Origin: Adhaeribacter soli
GTDB taxonomy: Bacteria; Bacteroidota; Bacteroidia; Cytophagales; Hymenobacteraceae
Length of the DNA: 64,000 nucleotides
Assembly (NCBI RefSeq): GCF_008727925.1
Contig: NZ_VTWT01000001.1
Location: 744,001-808,000, forward strand
Direction of reading: 5' to 3'
The position numbers and the translations under genes were made by a program. The notes under the pieces are model-generated. The model was not told the origin of the DNA and made no database searches. It worked only from the letters and a program-made list of their open reading frames with translations. Positions 7,537 to 15,747 of the stretch are shown here, one piece after another (position 1 is the stretch's first letter; every line of letters starts with the position of its first letter).

Positions 7537-9189
7537 ATGTCTAAATATAATACCTGGTATCATCCGTACCCGATTAATGAGGCTTATACGAAACGGGTTG
7601 CCTACTTCTGCATGGAATACGGCATTCACCAGGCCCTGAAAAACTATTCGGGCGGTTTGGGTTACCTAGCCGGCTCCCACATGCGAAGTGCCTACGAATT
7701 GCGCCAGAATTTTATCGGGATCGGTGTGCTCTGGAAATTCGGTTATTACGACCAGGTCCGGAACGAAGACCAGACCATGCGGGTGCTTTTTCAGAAACGG
7801 TTCTATTCTTACCTCGAAAACAGCGGCATTGCCGTTACGGTAATGGTGCACAACCATCCGGTAGTAATTAAAGCCCTTGTTTTAAAGCCTGAAATTTTCG
7901 GAACAGTGCCTATTTATTTCCTGACCACCGATATTCCCGAAAATGACCACCTGGCCCGCACCATTACCCATAAACTCTACGACAGCGAACTTTCGGCCCG
8001 GATTGCCCAGAGTATTGTTCTAGGTTTAGGCGGTGCCAAAGTTGTGGAAGCCTTAGGCGGAACCGACGTTTATCACATGAACGAAGGACACGCTTTGCCG
8101 CTGGCTTTTCATTTATTCGATAAATACCGGGATGTGAATGAAGTAAAGAAGCGTATGGTATTTACTACCCATACGCCTGAAAAAGCCGGTAACGAAGAGC
8201 ACGACATTGAGCACCTGGACCGTATGGGATTTTTTGGAAATGTGCCGCTTGAAATTGCCCGCGAAATAACCGGCATGCGCGGACACATGCTCGATTACAC
8301 CCTTTCCGCTTTGCGCTTGTCGCGGGTAGCCAATGGGGTATCGCAACTGCACGGCGAAGTTTCGCGCAACATGTGGTACGACAATCCGGGGGTTTGTGAA
8401 ATTAAATCGATCACCAACGCGCAAAACCCGAATTACTGGACCGACCCGATCCTGAAACAGGCCCTGCTCGAAAACGAGGATGAACTGCTGTTGCAGCGGA
8501 AACGGGAATTAAAGAAAGAACTCTTCGAGGAAGTGGCCGACCAGACCGGGAAACTTTTCGACCCGGATGTGCTTACCATAGTGTGGGCCCGCAGGTTTGC
8601 CGGTTACAAACGCGCCGACCTGCTTTTGCGCGATATCCCGCGTTTCCTGGAGCTCATCAGCCGGCCGGGGCAACGGGTGCAGGTAATCTGGGCCGGTAAG
8701 CCGTATCCGTTCCACCACGAAGCCATCGAAACCTGGAATAAACTGGTTAAATTTTCTTACCAGCGCAACGATATTGCCGTCTTATCCGGCTATGAGCTGG
8801 ATCTGTCACGGAAAATGAAACACGGGGCCGATATCTGGCTGAACAACCCGCGGCGACCAAGGGAAGCTTCCGGCACCAGTGGCATGACGGCAGCCATGAA
8901 TGGAACGATAAACTTATCGATCCAAGATGGCTGGATCCCGGAATTTGCCAGACACGGCGAAAACAGCTTCCTGCTGCCGGTTATCGATACCACGCTTTCT
9001 GAAGATGCCCAGGATAAGCTCGATCACGGCAACCTGATGCATATTCTGGAAACCGAGATCATCCCGATGTATTACAACGACAAGCAGCGGTGGCTCCGGA
9101 TCATGAAGCAAAGCATGCTGGATATAGTTCCCGAATTCAGTGCCGATCGTATGGCCGACCAGTATTACAAAGAACTTTACCGGCTTTAA
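7537..9189 (+). CDS. Alpha-glucan family phosphorylase (GT35), short form, PLP lysine position is Thr
   Basis: Glycogen/maltodextrin phosphorylase family (GT35, short AgpA-like form). Known members release glucose-1-phosphate from alpha-1,4-glucans using pyridoxal phosphate. The 550-residue length fits the short form without the N-terminal DUF3417 domain. Recognisable segments include KNYSGGLGYLAGSH near 35, YHMNEGHALP near 178, WARRFAGYKRADL near 350, and EASGTSGMTAAMNG at 443-456. In canonical phosphorylases the residue after GxM in this last motif is the Lys that binds PLP. Here residue 451 is Thr (ACG). Activity as a phosphorylase is therefore uncertain. Gene is monocistronic with a hairpin after the stop. 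Confidence 0.82.
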   Translation: MSKYNTWYHPYPINEAYTKRVAYFCMEYGIHQALKNYSGGLGYLAGSHMRSAYELRQNFIGIGVLWKFGYYDQVRNEDQTMRVLFQKRFYSYLENSGIAVTVMVHNHPVVIKALVLKPEIFGTVPIYFLTTDIPENDHLARTITHKLYDSELSARIAQSIVLGLGGAKVVEALGGTDVYHMNEGHALPLAFHLFDKYRDVNEVKKRMVFTTHTPEKAGNEEHDIEHLDRMGFFGNVPLEIAREITGMRGHMLDYTLSALRLSRVANGVSQLHGEVSRNMWYDNPGVCEIKSITNAQNPNYWTDPILKQALLENEDELLLQRKRELKKELFEEVADQTGKLFDPDVLTIVWARRFAGYKRADLLLRDIPRFLELISRPGQRVQVIWAGKPYPFHHEAIETWNKLVKFSYQRNDIAVLSGYELDLSRKMKHGADIWLNNPRRPREASGTSGMTAAMNGTINLSIQDGWIPEFARHGENSFLLPVIDTTLSEDAQDKLDHGNLMHILETEIIPMYYNDKQRWLRIMKQSMLDIVPEFSADRMADQYYKELYRL

Positions 9190-9205
9190 GCCAAAAGGAA
9201 ATAAA

Positions 9206-9239
9206 AGAAAGCCGGCTGGATATTCCTGTCCGGCTTTCT
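9206..9239 (+). terminator. Hairpin after the glucan phosphorylase
   Basis: Stem AGAAAGCCGG/CCGGCTTTCT, 10 bp, with a 14-nt loop, 17 nt after the stop codon. The T-tract is weak (TTTCTGTATTT), so termination efficiency is uncertain. Confidence 0.55.
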
Positions 9240-9360
9240 GTATTTAGGCTGTTCCTTCAGATTTAAGCTTGGGTTTTTAGTCCTGAAAGCATAGCCTTTC
9301 TGGTATCGGAAAACCGAAGCATTCACTTATCTTCACTTTCTAAAACTGAAAAACCTTCAT

Positions 9361-10233
9361 ATGAATTATACCGAACCCATGCTCCGGGAAAATGCCCTGT
9401 CCGGAAAAGTTATTCTAATAACCGGCGGCGGTACCGGCCTGGGAAAATCGATGGCACGGTACTTTCTGCAGTTAGGGGCGAAAGTGGTAATTGCCAGCCG
9501 GAAATTACCTGTGCTGGAAGAAACTGCCGCCGAGCTGACCGCCGAAACCAAAGGTGAAATTTTACCGCTCGCCTGTGACGTCCGAAAATATCAGGAAATA
9601 GAATCCTTGCTGGAAACCATATCTGAGAAGTTCGGCTTGCCCGATGTGCTGGTAAACAATGCGGCCGGCAATTTTATCAGCCCCACTGAACGGCTTAGCC
9701 CCAAGGCTTTCGACATCATTACCGATATCGTTTTAAAAGGCACCTACAACTGCACGCTGGCTTTAGGCAAACGCTGGATCGAAAGCAAAAAGCCAGGCGC
9801 GGTGCTGAACATCGTGACTACTTATGCCTGGACCGGTTCCGGGTACGTGGTGCCTTCGGCCTGTGCCAAAGCCGGTGTGCTGGCCTTAACGCGGTCGCTG
9901 GCTTCGGAATGGGCCAAGTACGGGATTCGAAGCAATGCCATTGCGCCGGGACCATTTCCGACGGAAGGGGCCTGGAGCCGTTTGTTTCCGGCAGATGTTG
10001 CTGAAAAATTAGATCCGGTAAAACGGATTCCGGTCGGTCGTTTCGGGCACCACCAGGAACTGGCCAACCTGGCCGCTTACCTGGTATCGGATTTTGCGGC
10101 TTTTGTGAACGGGGAAGTAGTGACCATTGACGGCGGAGAGTGGCTTTACGGAGCCGGGGAATTCAACGGTTTCGACCAGATTGAGCCGGAAGCCTGGGAT
10201 GAACTGGAGAAAGCCGCCAGAGGGAAAAGCTAA
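9361..10233 (+). CDS. SDR oxidoreductase, 2,4-dienoyl-CoA reductase-like
   Basis: Short-chain dehydrogenase of 290 aa. It most resembles NADPH-dependent 2,4-dienoyl-CoA reductases, which remove double bonds during beta-oxidation of unsaturated fatty acids. Motifs: cofactor loop GGGTGLGKSMA at about 21-31; VLVNNAAGNFISP near 97-109, whose AAGNF form is typical of the dienoyl-CoA reductase group; and SACAKAGVLALTRSLASEW near 164, replacing the classical YxxxK with A-x-x-x-K. This is known for this subgroup, where a different Tyr is used. IAPGPFPTEG follows near 195. No other fatty-acid genes flank it, so the assignment is by sequence only. Confidence 0.78.
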   Translation: MNYTEPMLRENALSGKVILITGGGTGLGKSMARYFLQLGAKVVIASRKLPVLEETAAELTAETKGEILPLACDVRKYQEIESLLETISEKFGLPDVLVNNAAGNFISPTERLSPKAFDIITDIVLKGTYNCTLALGKRWIESKKPGAVLNIVTTYAWTGSGYVVPSACAKAGVLALTRSLASEWAKYGIRSNAIAPGPFPTEGAWSRLFPADVAEKLDPVKRIPVGRFGHHQELANLAAYLVSDFAAFVNGEVVTIDGGEWLYGAGEFNGFDQIEPEAWDELEKAARGKS

Positions 10234-10341
10234 GATTTCTAAGCCGGAATTTCAGAATTTCAATCCCCGGATTCTAAAAAACAGTAGGATTTCGCCCCTA
10301 AAAACACCTTCTTTGCATTACAATAACTGTTTTATACTTTT

Positions 10342-11010
10342 ATGAAAAAGCATTCCCTGGCCGTTGGCCTTTTTATATTCAGCGCTAGTGTTTTTGTTTC
10401 TTCCTGCAACGAGAAAAAGGCACCAGCCGATAAAACTCCGGTAAAAACCGAAGAAACCGCCAAACCAACAGAAGAAACCGCACCGGCTGCTGACACCACT
10501 TCTTCAGCGCCTGCCGATACCGTTGCGCAAACCGGTAAAACAACCACTACTACTGATTCGGGAAATGCCCAGAAATTCGGCCATATTAATTCCGCCGATC
10601 TGATAGAGCTGATGCCGGAAACCAAAAAAGCGGATGCCAGCCTGGAAGCGTTCGTAAAAAGCCTGGAAAAACAGTTTGGCACCCTGCAAAGCGATTACCG
10701 CAAAAAGATATCCGAGTACCAGAACCAGGAAAAAACCATGGTAGATGCCGTGCGGGAATCCAAAATAAAGGCCATTCAGGACCTGGAAGTGCAAATGCAA
10801 CAATCCCAAGCGGAAGGCCAGCAAAAAGTAGCCGCCAAACGCGAAGCCCTGTACAAACCAATTCTGGATAAAGCCGAAAAAGCCGTGAAGGCTGTCGGTA
10901 AGGAAAATGGCTACGATTACATTTTCGACACCAATGCCGGTTCTTTTATTTATTCGAAAGAAAGCCACGATATAATGCCGCTGGTAAAGAAAAAACTGGG
11001 CATTAAGTAA
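10342..11010 (+). CDS. OmpH/Skp-like periplasmic chaperone, lipoprotein
   Basis: OmpH/Skp-family protein, expected to hold unfolded outer-membrane proteins in the periplasm. An SPII signal peptide ends at a lipobox SVFVSSC with Cys at about residue 22, followed by a Thr/Pro/Ala/Glu-rich linker (residues 25-70). The OmpH core follows: KFGHINSADLIELMPE near 77-93, a long coiled coil to about residue 185, and a C-terminal YDYIFDTNAGSFIYS strand typical of the fold. The lipid anchor and disordered linker make it longer (222 aa) than soluble Skp. It precedes an SRPBCC gene by 41 nt. Confidence 0.82.
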   Translation: MKKHSLAVGLFIFSASVFVSSCNEKKAPADKTPVKTEETAKPTEETAPAADTTSSAPADTVAQTGKTTTTTDSGNAQKFGHINSADLIELMPETKKADASLEAFVKSLEKQFGTLQSDYRKKISEYQNQEKTMVDAVRESKIKAIQDLEVQMQQSQAEGQQKVAAKREALYKPILDKAEKAVKAVGKENGYDYIFDTNAGSFIYSKESHDIMPLVKKKLGIK

Positions 11011-11051
11011 GGTTTTCAGTACAGGTTTTCAATTACCATTGATTCACATTT

Positions 11052-11432
11052 ATGAAGGATTTTAAGAAGTATTACATTATTCCGGAAGAGCCGGCCGAAG
11101 TTTACCAGGCGCTTACCAACCCGGTTGCCCTGCAGATCTGGACGGGCGAAAAAGCAGAAATGAGCACTGAGCCGGGCTCCGAGTTTTCGCTCTGGGAAGG
11201 CAGCATTATCGGGAAAAACCTGGAATTTGAAGAAGGGAAAAAGATCGTGCAGCAATGGTATTTTGGCGAGCAGGAAGAAGAATCGATCGTTACCATTAAA
11301 CTTCACCCGCACAAAAACGGTACTTCCGTAGAGCTGAAACACATCAATATACCGGACGAAGCTTTCGAAGACATTACCGAAGGCTGGACGGATGCTTATT
11401 TCGGGGCACTGGCCGCTTTTTATGAAAGCTAA
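11052..11432 (+). CDS. SRPBCC (START-like/AHSA1-type) domain protein
   Basis: Single-domain protein of 126 residues with the AHSA1-like START fold. YYIIPEEPAEVYQALTNP at the N-terminus, the WTGEKAEM and GSEFSLWEG segments, and a C-terminal helix GWTDAYFGALAAFYES are the usual features. These proteins bind hydrophobic ligands or clients. No catalytic residues can be assigned. It lies 41 nt after the OmpH-like gene on the same strand and may be co-transcribed. Confidence 0.82.
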   Translation: MKDFKKYYIIPEEPAEVYQALTNPVALQIWTGEKAEMSTEPGSEFSLWEGSIIGKNLEFEEGKKIVQQWYFGEQEEESIVTIKLHPHKNGTSVELKHINIPDEAFEDITEGWTDAYFGALAAFYES

Positions 11433-11474
11433 GAGAAATTGAGGGAACGTTGCTTTACTTTCGGATGGGTTATT

Positions 11475-11482
11475 TACTTTTG
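11475..11482 (+). promoter_or_regulatory. Predicted -7 promoter element for the 11531 gene
   Basis: TACTTTTG matches TAnnTTTG at all fixed positions, 48 nt before the ATG. A TTG at 11450-11452 lies 22 nt upstream and may serve as -33. Confidence 0.45.
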
Positions 11483-11530
11483 TAAATTGTTTTAACTAAC
11501 ACCCGTTAAAAAAAAACTTTTCCGAAAGTA

Positions 11531-12166
11531 ATGAAAAAAGTATTTTCCCTTCTCTTACTTATGGCTGTTATTTCGGCCAGGGCCACGGCTCAGGACTACG
11601 CAAATCCGGATTATGTGAAGTCAGATTATAGGAATAACCTGCAACCTGCAAGTACCTTTTATCTGGGCTTTGGCGGCGGCATAAACCACTACCTGGGACT
11701 GATCGGGCCGTCGGTGGAATTCCAGCTGGCGGAAAAAATTACGGTTTTTGGCGGAGCCGGTTTGGGAAGCTGGGGAAGTAAACTTTCCTTCGGTGCCCGG
11801 TATTATGCGAACTATCCCGGTAAGTGGGCCTTCGGGTTAGGCTATTCCGTTTCCAGCGGGCTTGATCACATAGAATTTGATATGCCTGAAGGGTATGTGC
11901 AGAACCATAGTTCGACTGTAAAAGTACCTTTCAAACTGAAAAGCGCCTCAACGGTAAATTTATCTGCCCTCCGGTTCTGGACGCTGGGCAAAGCCCGCAA
12001 AAACCGTTTTAATGTGGAACTGGGTTATGCGGTGTCGGTTGCGGAAGACCGATACGTAATAAAAGACAGCAATTATGAATTAATGCCGGCCGGCCGCTAT
12101 TTCATGAATGTGCTTCAGCCGGGAGGCGTTACTTTAGGTTTAGGGTTTTCTTTCGGAATGAATTAG
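11531..12166 (+). CDS. Secreted/outer-membrane beta-barrel-like protein
   Basis: Protein of 211 residues with a clear Sec signal peptide (MKKVFSLLLLMAVISARATA, cleavage near residue 21). The rest alternates aromatic and glycine-rich strands (FYLGFGGGINHYLG, VFGGAGLGSWGSK, WAFGLGYSVSSG, TLGLGFSFGMN at the C-terminus) as in small 8-strand outer-membrane barrels of Bacteroidota. No specific family is recognised and no function can be assigned. It faces the T9SS cargo gene across a shared terminator. Confidence 0.7.
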   Translation: MKKVFSLLLLMAVISARATAQDYANPDYVKSDYRNNLQPASTFYLGFGGGINHYLGLIGPSVEFQLAEKITVFGGAGLGSWGSKLSFGARYYANYPGKWAFGLGYSVSSGLDHIEFDMPEGYVQNHSSTVKVPFKLKSASTVNLSALRFWTLGKARKNRFNVELGYAVSVAEDRYVIKDSNYELMPAGRYFMNVLQPGGVTLGLGFSFGMN

Positions 12167-12206
12167 GAGAACAGTTTTCGAGACCGGTAAAAATTCTATT
12201 TATACC

Positions 12207-12242
12207 TTAAAAGCCCGATCTTTTCGACCGGGCTTTTTTTTC
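12207..12242. terminator. Bidirectional terminator
   Basis: AAAGCCCGATC-TTTT-CGACCGGGCTTT-type stem with A-run on the left and an eight-T run on the right. It lies between the convergent genes ending at 12166 (+) and 12267 (-) and can serve both. Confidence 0.75.
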
Positions 12243-12266
12243 GTTAATTCAGAAATAAAATTCGAC

Positions 12267-13718
12267 TTACCTGCTTACCAGAAATTTACTTACCGCTACG
12301 CCTTCGGCAGTTTTAACTTTCAGCAAATAACAGGCGGGCGGAAGTGCCGCTACGTTGAAATTCAGTTCTGTAGTACTTTCAAACTGACGGGTAAGCAGCA
12401 CTTTTCCGGTCAGGTCCAGTATTTCTGCCTGCAGCAATTTGGTGTATGGAACTTTAACAGATAATGAACCGGAAGCCGGATTGGGAAAGGGCGTTAACGC
12501 CAGCTTTTCGGTTTTCTGGTTCCCGGCAATCCCCAGCACGGCATTATCGGTAAGCTTTAAAAGGAAAATATCCGGCTGCAGGGTTGGGGAAAAATTTTTC
12601 ATGCCGCTTATCAGGATTTTCCCCTGGTCGTCCTGTAGCAAACCATAGGCCCGCTCAAAGGTCTGGGCGGCTCCGTTATCGAATATGTGCTGCCAGAGAA
12701 TGGTACCGTCCGCATCGGTTTTCACCACGAAAGCATCGGTTCCGGTCATAGGGTTGGTCGTGAAACCGCTGATTAAAAGGCCGCCGTCCGGGGTAGTTAA
12801 AATGGCTTGCCCTTCGTTGCGGAAAGCATTCAGGCTAAAAGATTTGTCCCAAAGCAGGTTACCGGAAGCATCGGTTTTAAGCAGATAGGTTTGGCCGGAA
12901 GTAAGCGCCAGATTGGAATTGTTTTTCAGGCCGGTTAATACGATCTCCCCGGTTGGGGTTTCCACCAGATCATTCGCCCAGTCGATGTTGGCGGTGCCGT
13001 ACGTCTGGTGCCAGCGCTGGTTGCCTTGCGGGTCCGTGCGGATCAGGTAGAGGTCGTCGGTTACGCCGGGGTTGCTGCTGAAGCTGTAGGTGCCGCCGGC
13101 CATTATAAAATCGCCGTTTTGGGTAACCTTTACTTTTATTACTTCATCCAGAAAACTGCCGCCGTAAGTTTTTTCCCAAAGCAAATTTCCGCCCGCATCG
13201 GTTTTTACCAGATAGGCATCGCGGCCGCCCGCACCCATGCTTTCGGTTAAACCGCACATTACGAAGCCGCCGCCGGGCACCGCCTGCAAACCACTGAAAT
13301 AATCGAGCTGAGCGCCGCCGAACGTTCTTTCCCAAAGCATGTTCCCGGAGGCATCGGTTTTCATGAGCCAGGCATCCCAGTTATTGCCTGGTGTAGATTT
13401 CGCTCCGGCCACTAAAATTGTACCGTCGGCAAGAGGCAAAATATCCTGAATATCGGTCATGGCGGTTGCAGAATACTGGTGTTTGATCCAGAGCGAATCG
13501 CCGTTGCGGTCGGTTTTCAGGAGGTAGGCATTTTGCGCGTATGTGGAATTAAAACTGGTGGTGTTTCCGCCCAGCAAATAGCCGCCGTCCGGGGTTTGAG
13601 TTAAAGCGTAATTAGCTTCTTCAGCAGCCCAGGCAAACGATTTGGTGACAGAAACCTGTTGGCCCTGGCCGGCAGTTCCCAAACAGCTTAGCAGGAAAAG
13701 TAACGATAGCTTCTTCAT
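12267..13718 (-). CDS. T9SS type A sorting domain protein with beta-propeller-like repeats
   Basis: Secreted protein, about 483 aa from the ATG at 13718. That start is chosen because MKKLSLLFLLSCLGTAGQGQ is a typical signal peptide; an ATG 24 nt upstream adds a non-signal extension. The body consists of about seven repeats of about 50 residues with the recurring pattern TxDGGYLLGG, YLLKTDxxGNxLWxK (for example near 55-100 and 115-155), as in delta-60/propeller repeat proteins. The C-terminal 75 residues (ALTPFPNPASGSLSVKVP, LDLTGKVLL, ... YLLKVKT, KFLVSR) form a Por-secretion type A sorting domain. Inferred fate: export through the type IX system and attachment or release at the cell surface. 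Ligand unknown. Confidence 0.85.
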   Translation of the reverse strand: MKKLSLLFLLSCLGTAGQGQQVSVTKSFAWAAEEANYALTQTPDGGYLLGGNTTSFNSTYAQNAYLLKTDRNGDSLWIKHQYSATAMTDIQDILPLADGTILVAGAKSTPGNNWDAWLMKTDASGNMLWERTFGGAQLDYFSGLQAVPGGGFVMCGLTESMGAGGRDAYLVKTDAGGNLLWEKTYGGSFLDEVIKVKVTQNGDFIMAGGTYSFSSNPGVTDDLYLIRTDPQGNQRWHQTYGTANIDWANDLVETPTGEIVLTGLKNNSNLALTSGQTYLLKTDASGNLLWDKSFSLNAFRNEGQAILTTPDGGLLISGFTTNPMTGTDAFVVKTDADGTILWQHIFDNGAAQTFERAYGLLQDDQGKILISGMKNFSPTLQPDIFLLKLTDNAVLGIAGNQKTEKLALTPFPNPASGSLSVKVPYTKLLQAEILDLTGKVLLTRQFESTTELNFNVAALPPACYLLKVKTAEGVAVSKFLVSR

Positions 13719-13925
13719 AATTTTAGTTGGTTTTTCGGGCAATTAACCCATCGTTTTCTGCTGCCGGAAATAATTTCAACCAGTAACCAAATGAGCTAAA
13801 CCAACAGCTACATTTCAGCCATGAATGCCATTCGTTGACGAAAGCCGGTCGTTGGTTGAATTTTAGTGCATCTCTTGCTAAAGTTGGTTTTAAAAACTTA
13901 CCTTCGGGAAAGTGATTGCTGGAAA

Positions 13926-14981
13926 ATGGCTGGATCAACCTTCAGAAAATTTAAACTTTCCGGATTAACCCTGCTCACGCATACCGTGCTGTGGCTGGCA
14001 GTGCTGGGCCCGACCATAATCTTTTTCGGCAGCAAATTCCGGATCCTGCCTGCCGATAAAATTCTGGCAACCATTTTGGGCATGACGGTGCTTTCGGTGG
14101 TTCCGGTTTACCTGAACTACCTGTTGCTGGTACCCCGGTTTTTACGGCAGGAAAATTACCGTTTTTATGCGCTCTATATTTTCGCTGTCCTTCTGATTTT
14201 CGGCCTGCTGAAAGGCTACCTTACCTTGCTGGTATATTTGCATGTACTGCAGAAAGGGTATGTTCCTACCTTGCTGTATTTAACTTTTGTAAGTACGGTA
14301 GAGCTTTTAATTATGGTGTTTTTGTTTACTGCTTCGCAACTGGGAATCCATTGGCTGGCCGAACGCAAACTCCGCAAGGCGCAGGAGTTGGAACAACTGA
14401 AATCGGAAGTGCAATACCTGAAAGCCCAGATCAATCCGCATTTTCTGTTCAATACGCTCAATAACCTGTACGCGCTTACGCTAACCAAATCGGATAAGGC
14501 GCCGTTGATGGTGCTGAAACTGGCCGAAATGATGGAGTACATGGTGTATCACAGCAACGAAGAACTGGTGCCTTTGCAGAAGGAACTCGATTACCTGCAG
14601 CACTACATTGCCCTGGAAAAATTGCGGAGCCAGAAACCGGAAAACATCACCTTCGAAGTTTCCGGAACTTACGAAACCAGCCGGATCGCACCGCTGCTGC
14701 TATTGCCCTTTATCGAGAATGGTTTCAAGCACGGAATTCATGCCTTGGGCAGCGAAGCAAAACTGAATATTAAGATCCTGATCGAAGCCAACACGCTGCA
14801 GTTACAAATGAAAAATTCCATGAACAGATTTGGGGCGGAAGCGAATCCTTCCGAGGCCGGTGGATTTGGAATGGATAATGTCCGCAAGCGCCTGCAATAT
14901 TTGTATGCCGGTCAGCACGAACTGGAAACGAAAGCGGCGGATGGTTTTTACCTGGTGAACTTAAATTTACCCCTGGCATGA
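13926..14981 (+). CDS. LytS-family sensor histidine kinase
   Basis: Membrane histidine kinase of the HisKA_7/LytS (His_kinase) family, 351 aa from the ATG at 13926. An ATG 60 nt upstream is possible but adds nothing membrane-like. Four hydrophobic segments occupy about residues 13-130, then a coiled-coil linker. The phosphoacceptor motif QINPHFLFNTLNNLYAL lies near 175-190, the N-box LPFIENGFKHGI near 270, and the G-box GGFGMDNVRKRLQYLY near 320. Its stop overlaps the start of the LytTR regulator by 4 nt, so the pair is translationally coupled. Confidence 0.9.
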   Translation: MAGSTFRKFKLSGLTLLTHTVLWLAVLGPTIIFFGSKFRILPADKILATILGMTVLSVVPVYLNYLLLVPRFLRQENYRFYALYIFAVLLIFGLLKGYLTLLVYLHVLQKGYVPTLLYLTFVSTVELLIMVFLFTASQLGIHWLAERKLRKAQELEQLKSEVQYLKAQINPHFLFNTLNNLYALTLTKSDKAPLMVLKLAEMMEYMVYHSNEELVPLQKELDYLQHYIALEKLRSQKPENITFEVSGTYETSRIAPLLLLPFIENGFKHGIHALGSEAKLNIKILIEANTLQLQMKNSMNRFGAEANPSEAGGFGMDNVRKRLQYLYAGQHELETKAADGFYLVNLNLPLA

Positions 14982-15691
14982 AATTACGCTGCTTACTGGT
15001 AGACGATGAGCCGCTGGCGCACAAAGTGCTGGAAAATTACATTGGTCAGGTCGGTTCTCTGGTAGTGGCCGGAAATTGCTACACGGCTTTGGAAGCATTC
15101 GAATTCCTGAACCGGCAACCAGTGGATATTTTGTTTCTGGACATTAACATGCCGGGCATGACGGGTACTACTTTCCTTAAAACCTTCGAGGTAAAACCTG
15201 CCGTGATCATGACTACCGCGTACCGGGATTATGCCGTAGATGGTTTTGAGCACGACGTAACTGATTTCCTCTTAAAACCCTTTGCTTTAGAACGATTCCT
15301 GAAAGCGGTACAGAAAGTACAAAAACAGCAGGTAACCTCCGTACAGTCCAATCTTAATGCCTCTGATGCTCCTGTGGCGGTTTACCTGAAAGCCGGCAAT
15401 GAAGTGATCCGGTTGCTGCAGGACGAACTGCTTTACGTGGAAGGTTTGAAGGAATATTTGAAGCTGCATCGGATTTCCGGCACGATGGTTTACAAAGGAA
15501 GTTTCCGTCAGATCGAAGAAGCCTTTCCGCCCCGGACTTTTTTACGCATTCACAAATCTTTTCTGGTTTCAGTAAAGCACCTTGCAAACATCAGGGGAAA
15601 TGAAGTGAAAGTAGGAGAGAAGTGGTTGCCAGTCGGGAGAAGTTACAAAATGCAGGTGCAGCAATTTCTGGAAACGTTTCTGCTTAAGTAA
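14978..15691 (+). CDS. LytTR-family response regulator
   Basis: Two-domain regulator of 237 aa. The receiver domain (1-120) has the acidic pair at DDEP (8-11), the phosphoacceptor Asp in DILFLDINMPGM (near residue 55), and Lys in LLKPF (near 101). The LytTR DNA-binding domain (about 135-235) includes LYVEGLKEYLKLH and FLRIHKSFLVSV. It partners the LytS-type kinase whose gene overlaps by 4 nt (ATGA). Targets are not evident; no LytTR direct repeats were recognised nearby. Confidence 0.92.
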   Translation: MKLRCLLVDDEPLAHKVLENYIGQVGSLVVAGNCYTALEAFEFLNRQPVDILFLDINMPGMTGTTFLKTFEVKPAVIMTTAYRDYAVDGFEHDVTDFLLKPFALERFLKAVQKVQKQQVTSVQSNLNASDAPVAVYLKAGNEVIRLLQDELLYVEGLKEYLKLHRISGTMVYKGSFRQIEEAFPPRTFLRIHKSFLVSVKHLANIRGNEVKVGEKWLPVGRSYKMQVQQFLETFLLK

Positions 15692-15694
15692 AAT

Positions 15695-15726
15695 AAAAAG
15701 CCCTGCCGGAACCGACAGGGCTTTTT
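15695..15726 (+). terminator. Terminator between the LytTR regulator and the S46 peptidase
   Basis: AAAAAGCCCTG-CCGGAACCGA-CAGGGCTTTTT, 11-bp stem, A-run on one side and T-run on the other. It can act on both convergent genes (stops at 15691 + and 15748 -). Confidence 0.85.
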
Positions 15727-15747
15727 GAGGCGGAAACCTACCGTTTT

